From: Microbacterium psychrotolerans
GTDB taxonomy: Bacteria > Actinomycetota > Actinomycetes > Actinomycetales > Microbacteriaceae
Direction of reading: 5' to 3'
Assembly (NCBI RefSeq): GCF_031085295.1
Contig: NZ_JAVFWO010000001.1
Span: 582,400 to 646,399, forward strand
DNA length: 64,000 bases
The notes below the pieces were generated by a model. That model saw only the letters and a program-made list of their open reading frames with translations, was not told the origin of the DNA and made no database searches. The position numbers were made by a program, and so were the translations under genes. Shown here in pieces: positions 53,412-61,829 of the stretch; positions within the stretch are counted from its first letter, which is position 1, and every line of letters starts with the position of its first letter.

Positions 53412-53855
53412 TCAGCGGCCGGGGGCCCTCGTGACGATCTGCTGAAGCACCCACCCGTTGCCGTCGGGGTCCGAGAACGACGCGTACGTGCCGTAGCTGT
53501 CGGCAGCCGGGTGCGGGCCCGCGACGCGGTTGTCGGTGCCGGCCCAGTGGAAGATGCCGTCGGCGTCGTGCCACAGGTCGCTGACCTCGGCGCCGCGCTC
53601 GAGCAGCTGCTCACGCGCCTCGGCGATGTCGGTGGTGATGAGGTGCAAGCCCTGGGTCGAGCCCGGTTCCGCCGTCGTGAGCTTCTCACCGAGGATGATC
53701 GACGCCGCCGATCCGGGAGGCGTGAGCTGCACGACCCGCAGGCCCCGCTCGGAGCGGAAGTCGGCGTCCAGCCGGAAGCCGAGCTGCTCGTAGAAGGCCC
53801 TCGATCGATCGACATCCGAGACGGGGATGACGACGACTTCGAGCTTCAGGTCCAT
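53412..53855 (-). CDS. VOC (glyoxalase/bleomycin-resistance) family protein
   Basis: A 147-residue protein with two beta-alpha-beta-beta-beta repeats. Repeat 1 runs V-V-I-P-V-S-D-V-D-R-S-R-A-F-Y-E-Q-L-G-F-R and repeat 2 ends A-S-F-S-D-P-D-G-N-G-W-V-L-Q-Q-I. The start ATG has an AGAGGAGG site. Function in this large family ranges from dioxygenase to resistance protein; nothing points to one. It heads a two-gene operon opposite a CGNR regulator, with shared operators. Confidence 0.9.
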   Translation of the reverse strand: MDLKLEVVVIPVSDVDRSRAFYEQLGFRLDADFRSERGLRVVQLTPPGSAASIILGEKLTTAEPGSTQGLHLITTDIAEAREQLLERGAEVSDLWHDADGIFHWAGTDNRVAGPHPAADSYGTYASFSDPDGNGWVLQQIVTRAPGR

Positions 53856-53884
53856 GGGATCCTCCTCTGTCAACGACCGGCACG

Positions 53885-53985
53885 TCACCGGTCTGAACGG
53901 TGACCATCTTGCACCTCTTCCCATCACCTGTCAAACAGGTGACGCAATTCGACCCGCATCGGTGTGTCACCTGTCAGAATGGTGA
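53885..53985. promoter_or_regulatory. Three copies of a 19-bp operator
   Basis: TCACC-N9-GGTGA occurs at 53885-53903, 53924-53942 and 53967-53985. The 9-nt centres are GGTCTGAAC, TGTCAAACA and TGTCAGAAT, so all share GTC at centre positions 2-4 and A at position 7. Spacing between sites is 39 and 43 bp, about four helical turns. They fill the gap between the divergent VOC operon and CGNR gene; the third ends one base before the CGNR start codon. Confidence 0.78.
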
Positions 53986-53986
53986 T

Positions 53987-54535
53987 GTGATTCACGCCTT
54001 CCCGTGCGGCACGCTCGCCCTCGACTTCGTCGGCACCCTGCGCGCGCGTCGCAACGCCCGCCCCACCGAGAAGCTCGACGCGCCCTCCGACCTCGACGCA
54101 TGGTTCGTGGAGTCGGGGCTGGTTCCGCGCGCCGCGGCATCCGGGCCCGCTGATCTGGACGCGGCAGTCGAGGTGCGCGAGGCGATCTACGCGCTCGTCT
54201 GGGCGCGGCTGCACGAGCGCCCGCTGCCTGCGGACGCGGTCGCGACCGTGAACGCCGCCGCTGCGGCCCCGCCGCTGACGGCCGCACTGACGCCGGACGG
54301 CTGGTCCCGCTCGGGGACTCCGCGCCAGGCGCTCTCGCACATCGCGCGCGAGGCCGTCGAGATCGTCGGCGGCGATCAGTCCGCGCTGCTCCGGGAGTGC
54401 GCGCGACCGGAGTGCACGCAGGTGTACCTGGACACGTCACGTGGTCATCGCCGCGAGTGGTGCTCGATGTCGACCTGCGGCAGCCGCATGAAGGCGAAGG
54501 CCTACCGCGAGCGCCGCAAGGCCGACGCCGCCTGA
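53987..54535 (+). CDS. CGNR zinc-finger family regulator (ABATE-type)
   Basis: A 182-residue protein. Residues 1-130 match the ABATE domain pattern (L-A-L-D-F-V-G-T-L, R-E-A-I-Y-A-L-V-W-A), and the C-terminus is a CGNR zinc finger with C-A-R-P-E-C ... W-C-S-M-S-T-C-G-S-R, here CGSR instead of CGNR, followed by a basic K-A-K-A-Y-R-E-R-R-K tail. The start is placed at GTG 53987, right after the third operator. The family is thought to bind DNA with this finger. It probably represses itself and the divergent VOC operon. Confidence 0.88.
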   Translation: MIHAFPCGTLALDFVGTLRARRNARPTEKLDAPSDLDAWFVESGLVPRAAASGPADLDAAVEVREAIYALVWARLHERPLPADAVATVNAAAAAPPLTAALTPDGWSRSGTPRQALSHIAREAVEIVGGDQSALLRECARPECTQVYLDTSRGHRREWCSMSTCGSRMKAKAYRERRKADAA

Positions 54536-54588
54536 GGCGTCCCGCTCGAGCCCGGCGCCGCCGGAGGCGTCCCCCTGGAGCCGTCACG

Positions 54589-55260
54589 CTAGTCGCCGAC
54601 GAATCCTCGAAGCATCGCGGCGATCATCCGCTGCAGGCGCGGCTCGATGTCGAACAGCGCGTGCCCGAGCCGCGGGTCCGCCCGGTACAACTCGGCCACC
54701 TCCGCGCCGGGAGTGGCGATCTGCCAGAACGCGCCGGCCATCGCCGTGGCCGCAGCGACGACGTCCACACCCTGCTCGGCGGTCAGCCGCGGGAGCGCCG
54801 CGCGCATCGCTCCGACGATGCGATCGAGCTGCGCATGCGTCACGAGCTTGAACCTGCGCACCGCGTCCACTGAGACGTTGCGTTCAAGATTGAGCGGCGC
54901 CTGCGCCAGCAGGTCGCAGAACGTCCCGCGTCGCGCCAGAGTCGCCGCCAGGTCGGCGGCGACATCCTGAGACGTACGCCTGCCACCCCGCTCCAGCGCG
55001 GCCACGAGTTCGTCCGCCCACGAGGTCCACTCGGCGGCGGTGACCCGCAGGAAGATCTCCTCCCGCGTCTCGAAGTACCGGAGCATCGCGGACTTGTGCA
55101 TGCCCACGGCGGCGGCGATGTCGGTGAGCGTCACGTCACGCACCCTGTCGCGCGCGGCCAACTCGCGCGCGGCATCGAGGATGGCGGTCTCACGCCGGTC
55201 CTTCGCCTCGCGGCTCCGCGCGCGCTGGAAGCGGGCATCGATCGACGGCGTTCCCGACAT
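54589..55260 (-). CDS. TetR family transcriptional regulator
   Basis: A 223-residue TetR protein. The DNA-binding part (I-L-D-A-A-R-E-L-A-A-R, D-I-A-A-A-V-G-M-H-K-S-A-M-L-R-Y-F) covers residues about 24-70. The C-terminal domain is of the TetR_C_17-like type often found with SDR genes. Divergent from an SDR gene across a 58-bp gap containing a 33-bp palindrome; it likely represses both. Confidence 0.9.
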   Translation of the reverse strand: MSGTPSIDARFQRARSREAKDRRETAILDAARELAARDRVRDVTLTDIAAAVGMHKSAMLRYFETREEIFLRVTAAEWTSWADELVAALERGGRRTSQDVAADLAATLARRGTFCDLLAQAPLNLERNVSVDAVRRFKLVTHAQLDRIVGAMRAALPRLTAEQGVDVVAAATAMAGAFWQIATPGAEVAELYRADPRLGHALFDIEPRLQRMIAAMLRGFVGD

Positions 55261-55275
55261 GGGTCCATCGTAAGG

Positions 55276-55308
55276 CAACACGGTTGCATTATTAACGCAA
55301 CCGTGTTG
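55276..55308. promoter_or_regulatory. TetR operator, 33-bp palindrome
   Basis: CAACACGGTTGC (55276-55287) and GCAACCGTGTTG (55297-55308) are perfect 12-bp inverted arms around ATTATTAAC. It lies between divergent tetR and SDR genes and should overlap both promoters. Confidence 0.85.
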
Positions 55309-55318
55309 TACTAACCGC

Positions 55319-56176
55319 ATGTCATCCACGTGGTTCATCACCGGTTCCTCTCGCGGCTTCGGTCGCGCACTCGCCCGCACCGCGCTCGCGCACGGCCATC
55401 GCGTGGCGGCGACCGCACGTCGCCCCGGCGACCTGAGCGACCTCGCCGACGAGTTCGGCGACCGCGTTCTCACCCTTCCTCTCGACGTCACCGATCCGTC
55501 AGCGGTGGCCGACGCGGTCGGCGAGGCTCACCGCACGTTCGGGCGACTGGACGTCGTCGTCAACAACGCCGGCTTCGCCAACGTCGCCCCGGTCGAGACC
55601 GGCGATCCCGAGGACTTCCGCACCCAGTTCGAGACCAACTTCTGGGGGGTCTACAACGTGTCGCGGGCCGTCGTGCCGATCATGCGTGCACAGGGCGAAG
55701 GCCTCATCATCCAGTTCTCGTCCATCGGGGGTCGGGTCGGCGGATCCGGCGGGATCGCGTCGTACCAGGCGGCGAAGTTCGCCATCGACGGGTTCAGCCG
55801 CGTCCTGCGCACGGAGACCGAGCAGTTCGGCATCCGGACGCTCGTCGTCGAGCCGAGCGGGTTCCGTACCGACTGGGCGGGCAGCTCCATGACGGTCGCG
55901 GCCATGCCCGACGAGTACGCGGCGCTGGGCGCGCGGTACGCCGGCTCCGCCGACGAATCCTCGCCCCTCGCGGCCGGCGATCCCGACAGGGCGGCCGAGA
56001 TCCTGGTGGCGCTGGCGTCGCGGCGGGCGCTTCCGCACAATCTCCCGCTCGGCGCGAATGCGGCGGACCTGGCGGTGGCCTACGGCCGGCGGCAGCTCGA
56101 GAGCGACCTGACCTGGAGCGCCGTCAGCCGCTCGGCCGACTTCGGCGAAGAGTTCCCCGTCCCGTTCCCCGATTGA
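55319..56176 (+). CDS. SDR family NAD(P)-dependent oxidoreductase
   Basis: A 285-residue short-chain dehydrogenase. The cofactor motif T-G-S-S-R-G-F-G-R-A is at residues 7-16, N-N-A-G-F follows, catalytic Ser is in Q-F-S-S-I-G-G and the Y-x-x-x-K pair in Y-Q-A-A-K. All are intact, so it should be an active NAD(P)H enzyme acting on an alcohol or ketone. It is divergent from the TetR gene with a strong shared operator, so it is probably induced by its substrate. Confidence 0.95.
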   Translation: MSSTWFITGSSRGFGRALARTALAHGHRVAATARRPGDLSDLADEFGDRVLTLPLDVTDPSAVADAVGEAHRTFGRLDVVVNNAGFANVAPVETGDPEDFRTQFETNFWGVYNVSRAVVPIMRAQGEGLIIQFSSIGGRVGGSGGIASYQAAKFAIDGFSRVLRTETEQFGIRTLVVEPSGFRTDWAGSSMTVAAMPDEYAALGARYAGSADESSPLAAGDPDRAAEILVALASRRALPHNLPLGANAADLAVAYGRRQLESDLTWSAVSRSADFGEEFPVPFPD

Positions 56177-56232
56177 GCGCACGCGACGACCGACGCGATC
56201 GCCGGCCGGCCGGCCGGTGCGAGGATCGGGGC

Positions 56233-56652
56233 ATGACTGTTGAGATCACGGCGGAGATCCCGTCGGCGACCGAGCTCGTGGAGCTGTACCGGGCCGTCGG
56301 GTGGACCGCCTACACCAACGACCCCGAGGGGCTCGTCGACGCGATCAACGGCTCCTTCGACGTGCTCACGGCGCGCAGTGCGGACGGCGAGCTCATCGGG
56401 CTGGCGCGGACCGTCTCGGACGGCCGGACCATCGCCTATCTCCAGGACATCCTCGTGGCACCGGACCACCATCGCCGGGGAGTCGGCGGAGCGCTGCTGG
56501 ACGAGGTCCTCCACCGGACGCGCCACATCCGGCAGCTGGTGCTGCTGACGGATGCGGAGGACGCACAGCGGGCGTTCTACGAGTCGCGGGGGTTCGTCGA
56601 GGCACACGACTTCACCCCGAATCAGCTGCGATCGTTCGTCCGCATCGGCTGA
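56233..56652 (+). CDS. GNAT-family N-acetyltransferase
   Basis: A 139-residue acetyltransferase. The acetyl-CoA loop is V-A-P-D-H-H-R-R-G-V-G-G-A-L-L, followed by F-Y-E-S-R-G-F. The start is preceded by GAGG at the edge of a GC-rich palindrome. Short single-domain member; target unknown. Confidence 0.88.
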   Translation: MTVEITAEIPSATELVELYRAVGWTAYTNDPEGLVDAINGSFDVLTARSADGELIGLARTVSDGRTIAYLQDILVAPDHHRRGVGGALLDEVLHRTRHIRQLVLLTDAEDAQRAFYESRGFVEAHDFTPNQLRSFVRIG

Positions 56653-56746
56653 TGTCAGACCAGGGGTGCGCACCCGATCGAATCGGACCGCGATAGTCGG
56701 GCACGCGCGGGCGACGGCGACGAGGCTGGATGTCGAAGGAGGAACC

Positions 56747-57613
56747 GTGATCGCGATTCTCAACCGGGTCGTCGGGTACGTCGAGGACCACCTCACCGAG
56801 GACATCGACGTCGCCGACCTGGCACTGAGTCTCGGCACCACCGAGTACCACATGCGCCGGATGTTCTCGTCGCTGGCCGGAATGCCGCTGTCGGAATACA
56901 TCCGGCGGCGTCGGATGTCCGTCGCGGCGGCCGATGTCGTCGGCGGCGGTGACCTGCTCGGGATCGCGGTCCGCTACGGCTACGGCTCGACCGAGGCGTT
57001 CGGCCGAGCGTTCCGGGCGGTGCACGGCGTCGGTCCCGGCGACGTGCGCCGCGACGGCGGTCCCCTTCGCACACAACCGCAGCTCAGGTTCCGCCTGATC
57101 GTAGAAGGGAACACACCCATGGACACCCGCATCGCGGAACTCCCCGACATCCGACTCGTGGGCCACGCAGCCCGCGTGCCTCTGATCCACGAAGGGGTCA
57201 ACCCGCACATCCAGGCGCACATCGCTTCGCTCCCCGCCGACGAGCACCTGCGCCTCAAGGCGCTGAGCAGCGCAGAGCCCGCCGGGCTGCTGCAGGTGAG
57301 CGCCGACCTCGACCCCGACTACACCGAGGGCAGCGAGCTGACCTACCTGCACGGCGTGGCCGTCGGCGAAGGCACGACCGTGCCCGACGACCTCGACGTG
57401 ATCGAGGTGCCGGCCGGGAGCTGGGCGGTGTTCCGCACCTCCGGACCGTACCCGGCGGCCCTCCAGTCCACGTGGGCCGCCACCGCTGCCGACTGGTTCC
57501 CGTCCAACCCGTGGCGGCTGCGGCCGGGACCCTCGATCGTGGCCATCCTCGAGCGTGCCGACGACTTCAGCACGGCGACATCCGAGCTGTGGCTGCCGGT
57601 GGAACGCGCCTAG
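56747..57613 (+). CDS. AraC-family regulator with GyrI-like effector domain
   Basis: A 288-residue protein. The N-terminal 110 residues hold two AraC helix-turn-helices (D-V-A-D-L-A-L-S-L-G-T-T-E-Y-H-M-R-R-M-F and L-L-G-I-A-V-R-Y-G-Y-G-S-T-E-A-F-G-R-A-F). Residues about 125-288 form a GyrI-like small-molecule-binding domain (S-E-L-T-Y-L-H-G-V, D-V-I-E-V-P-A-G-S-W-A-V-F). GTG start with AAGGAGG. It precedes the FAD monooxygenase gene and may regulate it. The order HTH-then-GyrI is typical of this type. Confidence 0.93.
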   Translation: MIAILNRVVGYVEDHLTEDIDVADLALSLGTTEYHMRRMFSSLAGMPLSEYIRRRRMSVAAADVVGGGDLLGIAVRYGYGSTEAFGRAFRAVHGVGPGDVRRDGGPLRTQPQLRFRLIVEGNTPMDTRIAELPDIRLVGHAARVPLIHEGVNPHIQAHIASLPADEHLRLKALSSAEPAGLLQVSADLDPDYTEGSELTYLHGVAVGEGTTVPDDLDVIEVPAGSWAVFRTSGPYPAALQSTWAATAADWFPSNPWRLRPGPSIVAILERADDFSTATSELWLPVERA

Positions 57614-57691
57614 CCGTCCGCGGGCGCGGCGGTCGTACCCTGGGTTCGGACGGTGCTCGGCGGAGCACGAGGACTCGAGGAGGCGTCGAAG

Positions 57692-59017
57692 GTGAAGACC
57701 GGGAGCGGTGCTGAGACGGATGTCGACATGCCCGCCGATCCCGACGATCCCGACGCCGGTGGGTCGCCGCGCACGACGTGCGCCATCGTGGGCGGCGGCC
57801 CCGCGGGCCTCGTGCTCGGGCTCCTGCTGGCCCGCGCGGGGGTGACGGTCACGGTGCTGGAGAAGCACGCCGACTTCCTCCGCGACTTCCGCGGCGACAC
57901 GGTCCATCCGACCACGCTCGGCCTGCTGGACGACCTCGGATTGTTCGACCGGTTCGACGCGCTGCCGCACTCGCGCATCAGCAGGGTCGTCCTGCCCGGG
58001 CCCGCCGGACAGGACGTGCAGATGGCGGACTTCTCGCGTCTGCGGGTGCGGCATCCGTATATCGCGATGGTGCCGCAATGGGACCTGCTGGACCTCATCG
58101 CGGATGCCGCCGCCGCCGAACCCTCGTTCACCCTGCGCACCGAGCACGAGGTGACCGGTGTCATCCGCGACGGCGAGCGGGTGGTCGGCGTGGAGTACTC
58201 GTCACCGGCGGGTGACGGCCGGCTCCTCGCCGACCTCACGGTCGCGTGCGACGGCCGCTGGTCGGCGGTCCGCCGGTCGCTCGGCCTTCCGGCGCGGCAG
58301 TTCCGGGTCGGGTTCGATGTCTGGTGGTACCGCGTGAACACCGCGGAGCCGCTCGGCGAGTCCCTGCTGCCCCGCATCGGCAGGGGCCGCGTCGCCATCG
58401 CGATCCCGCGCAGGGGCTACGTCCAGGTTGCGGCTCTCGGGCACAAGGGCACCGACGCCGCCGTCCGACGGCGGGGCATCGACGCTTTCCGCGCCGACAC
58501 CGCGCAGCTCCTCCCCGAGCTCGCCGGCGACGTCGACGGCATCGCGTCGATGGACGACGTCAAGCACCTCGACGTGCGCCTCGACCGCCTGCGCCTGTGG
58601 CACGCGCCCGGTGTGCTGTGCATCGGCGACGCGGCCCACGCGATGTCGCCCGTCGGCGGAGTCGGCATCAACCTCGCCGTGCAGGATGCCGTCGCCGCCG
58701 CCCGCATCCTCGCCAACCCGTTGCGTCGCGGCACGTTCTGCGGCCCCGCTCGCGAGGGCGATCACGTGCTCGCGCGCGTGCAGCGCCGGCGCACACTGCC
58801 CACGATCCTGATCCAGGCGCTGCAGCGCTTCATCCACGCGCGCCTCATCATGCCGGCGCTCAGCAGCACGGGAGTCACACCGCCGCGTCGGCTGATCCGC
58901 CTCCTGCGCCGTCTGCCCGCACTGACGGTCATCCCCGCGTTCATCATCGGCGTCGGACCGCGCCCCGAGAGGGCGCCGACCTGGGCGCGCCGCCCCGGGG
59001 GCAGCGCCTCCGGCTGA
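57692..59017 (+). CDS. FAD-dependent monooxygenase (PHBH family)
   Basis: A 441-residue flavoprotein. The FAD-binding A-I-V-G-G-G-P-A-G-L motif is followed by the E-K-H and R-G-D region, then the D-G motif A-C-D-G-R-W-S-A-V-R-R and the G-D motif V-L-C-I-G-D-A-A-H-A-M-S-P-V-G-G-V-G-I-N. These are the three fingerprints of p-hydroxybenzoate-hydroxylase-like enzymes. The GTG start (V-K-T-G-S-G) follows GAGGAGG. Probably hydroxylates an aromatic or polyketide-like compound, possibly an antibiotic. Convergent with the Mnh operon. Confidence 0.9.
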   Translation: MKTGSGAETDVDMPADPDDPDAGGSPRTTCAIVGGGPAGLVLGLLLARAGVTVTVLEKHADFLRDFRGDTVHPTTLGLLDDLGLFDRFDALPHSRISRVVLPGPAGQDVQMADFSRLRVRHPYIAMVPQWDLLDLIADAAAAEPSFTLRTEHEVTGVIRDGERVVGVEYSSPAGDGRLLADLTVACDGRWSAVRRSLGLPARQFRVGFDVWWYRVNTAEPLGESLLPRIGRGRVAIAIPRRGYVQVAALGHKGTDAAVRRRGIDAFRADTAQLLPELAGDVDGIASMDDVKHLDVRLDRLRLWHAPGVLCIGDAAHAMSPVGGVGINLAVQDAVAAARILANPLRRGTFCGPAREGDHVLARVQRRRTLPTILIQALQRFIHARLIMPALSSTGVTPPRRLIRLLRRLPALTVIPAFIIGVGPRPERAPTWARRPGGSASG

Positions 59018-59042
59018 CAGCGCCGGGCCCCGGGCCTCGGCC

Positions 59043-59399
59043 TCAGCCGCCGGCGGCGGGCGGCGTGCGCTTGGACTCGGCGAGCTCGTCGACGTGGAGC
59101 CCGGTCTCGTCGATCGTGCCGTTGCGATACGCCTGACGCCCCACCATGTGCGCCGACAGCGGCGCCGTCGCGAGCTGGATGAGCACGATCGGCACGAGGA
59201 ACGCCACCACCGGCCACGACCGCAGCGACAGCGCGATCGCGAGGCAGATCAGCATCAGGCCGAGAACCTGCGGCTTGGTCGCCGCGTGGAGACGGCTCGG
59301 CACATCGCGGAACCGCAGCACGCCGATCGCGGCGGTGAGGCACAGCAGTGCACCGATGAGGATCAGGACCAGGGCCGCGACATCCAGGATCTCGTTCAT
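59043..59399 (-). CDS. mnhG: Na+/H+ antiporter subunit G
   Basis: A 118-residue protein with three membrane segments and the family stretch G-V-L-R-F-R-D-V-P-S-R-L-H-A-A-T-K-P-Q, which is diagnostic of MnhG/MrpG. Its ATG overlaps the mnhF stop by 4 bp. It is the last gene of the operon. The Mrp complex exchanges cytoplasmic Na+ for external H+ in pH and salt homeostasis. Confidence 0.95.
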   Translation of the reverse strand: MNEILDVAALVLILIGALLCLTAAIGVLRFRDVPSRLHAATKPQVLGLMLICLAIALSLRSWPVVAFLVPIVLIQLATAPLSAHMVGRQAYRNGTIDETGLHVDELAESKRTPPAAGG

Positions 59400-59662
59400 C
59401 GTCCCTGGTCCCTTCTCGCCACGAACCGCGCGATCGAGATGGATCCGAACACGCCGACCGCCGCGATGATCAGCAGCACCGGGAGCGTCCGCGTGTGGTG
59501 GTTGATCGCCATCTCGGCGCCCAGCACGCACATCACCTCGGTGAGGAGCACGTCGGACGCGACCGCTCGGTCGAGAATCGACGGGCCGATGACGATCCGC
59601 CACAGCGTCAGCAGTGCGGCCACGCCGAAGATCACGTAGATCGCGATCATCAGGACGTTCAT
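59396..59662 (-). CDS. mnhF: Na+/H+ antiporter subunit F
   Basis: An 88-residue three-span protein with the MnhF pattern W-R-I-V-I-G-P-S-I-L-D-R-A-V-A-S-D and H-T-R-T-L-P-V. Starts and stops overlap the neighbouring mnh genes by 4 bp on each side. Confidence 0.94.
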   Translation of the reverse strand: MNVLMIAIYVIFGVAALLTLWRIVIGPSILDRAVASDVLLTEVMCVLGAEMAINHHTRTLPVLLIIAAVGVFGSISIARFVARRDQGR

Positions 59663-60249
59663 CGCGCACCCCCTCGGGCAACGGGCTTCATGTCGCGGAT
59701 CGCCTGCAGCTGCGCGCGCGAGCCGACCGCGCGCACGATGCGCTCCTCCCAGCTGTGCACGCTCGCCCGCTGCCGCTCGACGTCCGCGTCGTCACGCACG
59801 CCGATCACGTGAAGGTACAGGATGCGGCGGTCCCGATCGGTCTCGACGATCAGCGAGCCGGGGATGAGGGATGCCGTGACGCCGGTGTGCGTCATGATCA
59901 GGTCGTCGTCGGTACGCAGCTGCACGGCGATGATCGCGGTGCCGGGCTGCCGGCGGAAGTCGAGCACCTGCCACGCCACGATGAGCGAGCCGTGGATCAC
60001 CGCCACGATGAACTCGAGCACGAACACGAGGCCCCACCAGAGGTTCACGCGTCCGGAGAGCTCGACGGGCGGCAGGCGGAAGATGCGCGTCACGACGACC
60101 GCCGCGATCAGGCCGGTGAGGAACGCGAGCCAGGTGAACTGCCCCCACAGCAGCATCCACAGTGCGATCAGCCAGACGAAGAACGGCAGCTGGCGCCAGG
60201 TGGCGATGGCGGCGCGGCGCAGCCGGTTCTGGGGCAGGTCGGGGCTCAC
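59659..60249 (-). CDS. mnhE: Na+/H+ antiporter subunit E
   Basis: A 196-residue protein with three or four N-terminal membrane segments, then the MnhE region T-A-I-I-A-V-Q-L-R-T-D-D-D-L-I-M-T-H-T-G and L-I-P-G-S-L-I-V-E-T-D. GTG start overlapping the mnhD stop by 4 bp. Confidence 0.93.
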   Translation of the reverse strand: MSPDLPQNRLRRAAIATWRQLPFFVWLIALWMLLWGQFTWLAFLTGLIAAVVVTRIFRLPPVELSGRVNLWWGLVFVLEFIVAVIHGSLIVAWQVLDFRRQPGTAIIAVQLRTDDDLIMTHTGVTASLIPGSLIVETDRDRRILYLHVIGVRDDADVERQRASVHSWEERIVRAVGSRAQLQAIRDMKPVARGGAR

Positions 60250-61829
60250 TGCGCCTTCTCCGATCCCTGCACGTCGTCCTGCAGCTGCGTGAGCGACACC
60301 GGCTGGAGGAGCGCCTCGCCGATGCGGGTGCACACCTCGTACAGCGGTCCGGCGAAGATCGTCAGGGCGACCGTGATGGCGACCATTCCGGTCGTGGCGG
60401 CCGTCATGATCTTCGGGATGACGCGTCGCTCGGTCTCGACGCCCGCCGCCGGCGCCGCCCCGAGGTACGAGATGCGGGCCTCGGTCTCGGCCGAGTCCTC
60501 GTCCTCGCGCCAGAACGACAGGTTCCACGCCCGCATGAGCGCGTACAGCGTGAGCAGGCTCGTCAGGATGCCGCCGACCATCAGCACCATCATGATCGGC
60601 GTGCCGACCTGGGCCGCGGCGTCGAACAGCGCGAACTTGCCGATGAAGCCGGAGAACGGCGGCAGCCCGCCGAGGTTGACGGCGGGGATGAAGTAGAGGA
60701 CGGCGATCACCGGCGCCGCCTTCATGAGTCCCTTCACGCGCAGGATCGAGGTCGATCCCGCGCGGCGCTCCACCAGTCCCACGGCGAGGAACAGCGTCGT
60801 CTGCACCACGATGTGGTGGATCATGTAGTAGATCGTCGCCCCGATGGCGGCCGGCGTCGCGATCGCGAGCCCGAAGATCATGTAGCCGATGTGACTGACG
60901 AGCGTGAACGACAGGATGCGCTTCAGCTCCGCCTGCGCGACCGCGCCGAGCACGCCGACGATCATCGTCGCCAGCGCCACCCATATGAGCAGCTGATTCA
61001 CGTCGTTGTAGAGGAACAGCTCGGTCTCTGTGCGGATGATCGCGTACACGCCGACCTTCGTCAGCAGGCCCGCGAACACCGCGGTCACCGGCGCCGGCGC
61101 GGTCGGGTACGAGTCGGGCAGCCAGAACGACAGCGGGAACACGGCGGCCTTGATGCTGAAGGCCAGCAGCAGCATGAGGTGCAGGATCAGCTGCGTCTCC
61201 TGCGGCAGCTCGCCCATCCGCTCCGAGATCTGCACCATGTTCACGGTGCCCAGCGCGCCGTAGATCATCGCGATCGCGGCCAGGAACAGGATCGACGACA
61301 CCAGCGACACCACGATGTACACGACGCCGGTGCGGATCCGCGACTCCGTCGAGCCCAGCGTGATGAGCACGTACGACGCCACGAGCAGGATCTCGAAGCC
61401 GACGTAGAGGTTGAACAGGTCGCCCGCGATGAACGCGTTGAAGATGCCCGCACCCAGGATCAGGTACGACGGGTGGAAGATCGAGACCGGCGTGTCGTCG
61501 TCGCCGTCGGCCGCGCCCTGGCCGATCGAGAAGAGGAGCACCGCGAGCAGCACGATGCTCGAGACCACGACCAGCAGCGCCGACAAACGGTCGACGTACA
61601 GCACGATGCCGAACGGGATGGGCCAGCCGCCCACCGACACCGCGATCGGCTGGTCGCCGACGTCGACGACGTAGAGCAGGATCGCGGCGATGACGAGCAC
61701 CGCGGTGAGCGTCACCACGGAGACCGCGACCTGCGTCTTGCGGTGCCGGCCGGCGATGAGGGCGATGGCGGCGCCGAGGAGGGGCAGGGTCACGAGCAGC
61801 GGGACCAGCGCGGGGGCGATCTGCATCAT
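60246..61829 (-). CDS. mnhD: Na+/H+ antiporter subunit D
   Basis: A 527-residue protein homologous to proton-pumping complex I subunit N/M. About 14 membrane segments are present, with Y-V-G-F-E-I-L-L-V-A-S-Y (the conserved Glu in TM5), A-F-S-I-K-A-A-V-F-P-L-S-F-W-L-P-D-S-Y (conserved Lys) and the later F-T-L-V-S-H-I-G-Y segment. A cytoplasmic tail of about 70 residues follows. Its ATG overlaps the mnhC stop. Confidence 0.95.
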   Translation of the reverse strand: MMQIAPALVPLLVTLPLLGAAIALIAGRHRKTQVAVSVVTLTAVLVIAAILLYVVDVGDQPIAVSVGGWPIPFGIVLYVDRLSALLVVVSSIVLLAVLLFSIGQGAADGDDDTPVSIFHPSYLILGAGIFNAFIAGDLFNLYVGFEILLVASYVLITLGSTESRIRTGVVYIVVSLVSSILFLAAIAMIYGALGTVNMVQISERMGELPQETQLILHLMLLLAFSIKAAVFPLSFWLPDSYPTAPAPVTAVFAGLLTKVGVYAIIRTETELFLYNDVNQLLIWVALATMIVGVLGAVAQAELKRILSFTLVSHIGYMIFGLAIATPAAIGATIYYMIHHIVVQTTLFLAVGLVERRAGSTSILRVKGLMKAAPVIAVLYFIPAVNLGGLPPFSGFIGKFALFDAAAQVGTPIMMVLMVGGILTSLLTLYALMRAWNLSFWREDEDSAETEARISYLGAAPAAGVETERRVIPKIMTAATTGMVAITVALTIFAGPLYEVCTRIGEALLQPVSLTQLQDDVQGSEKAQ

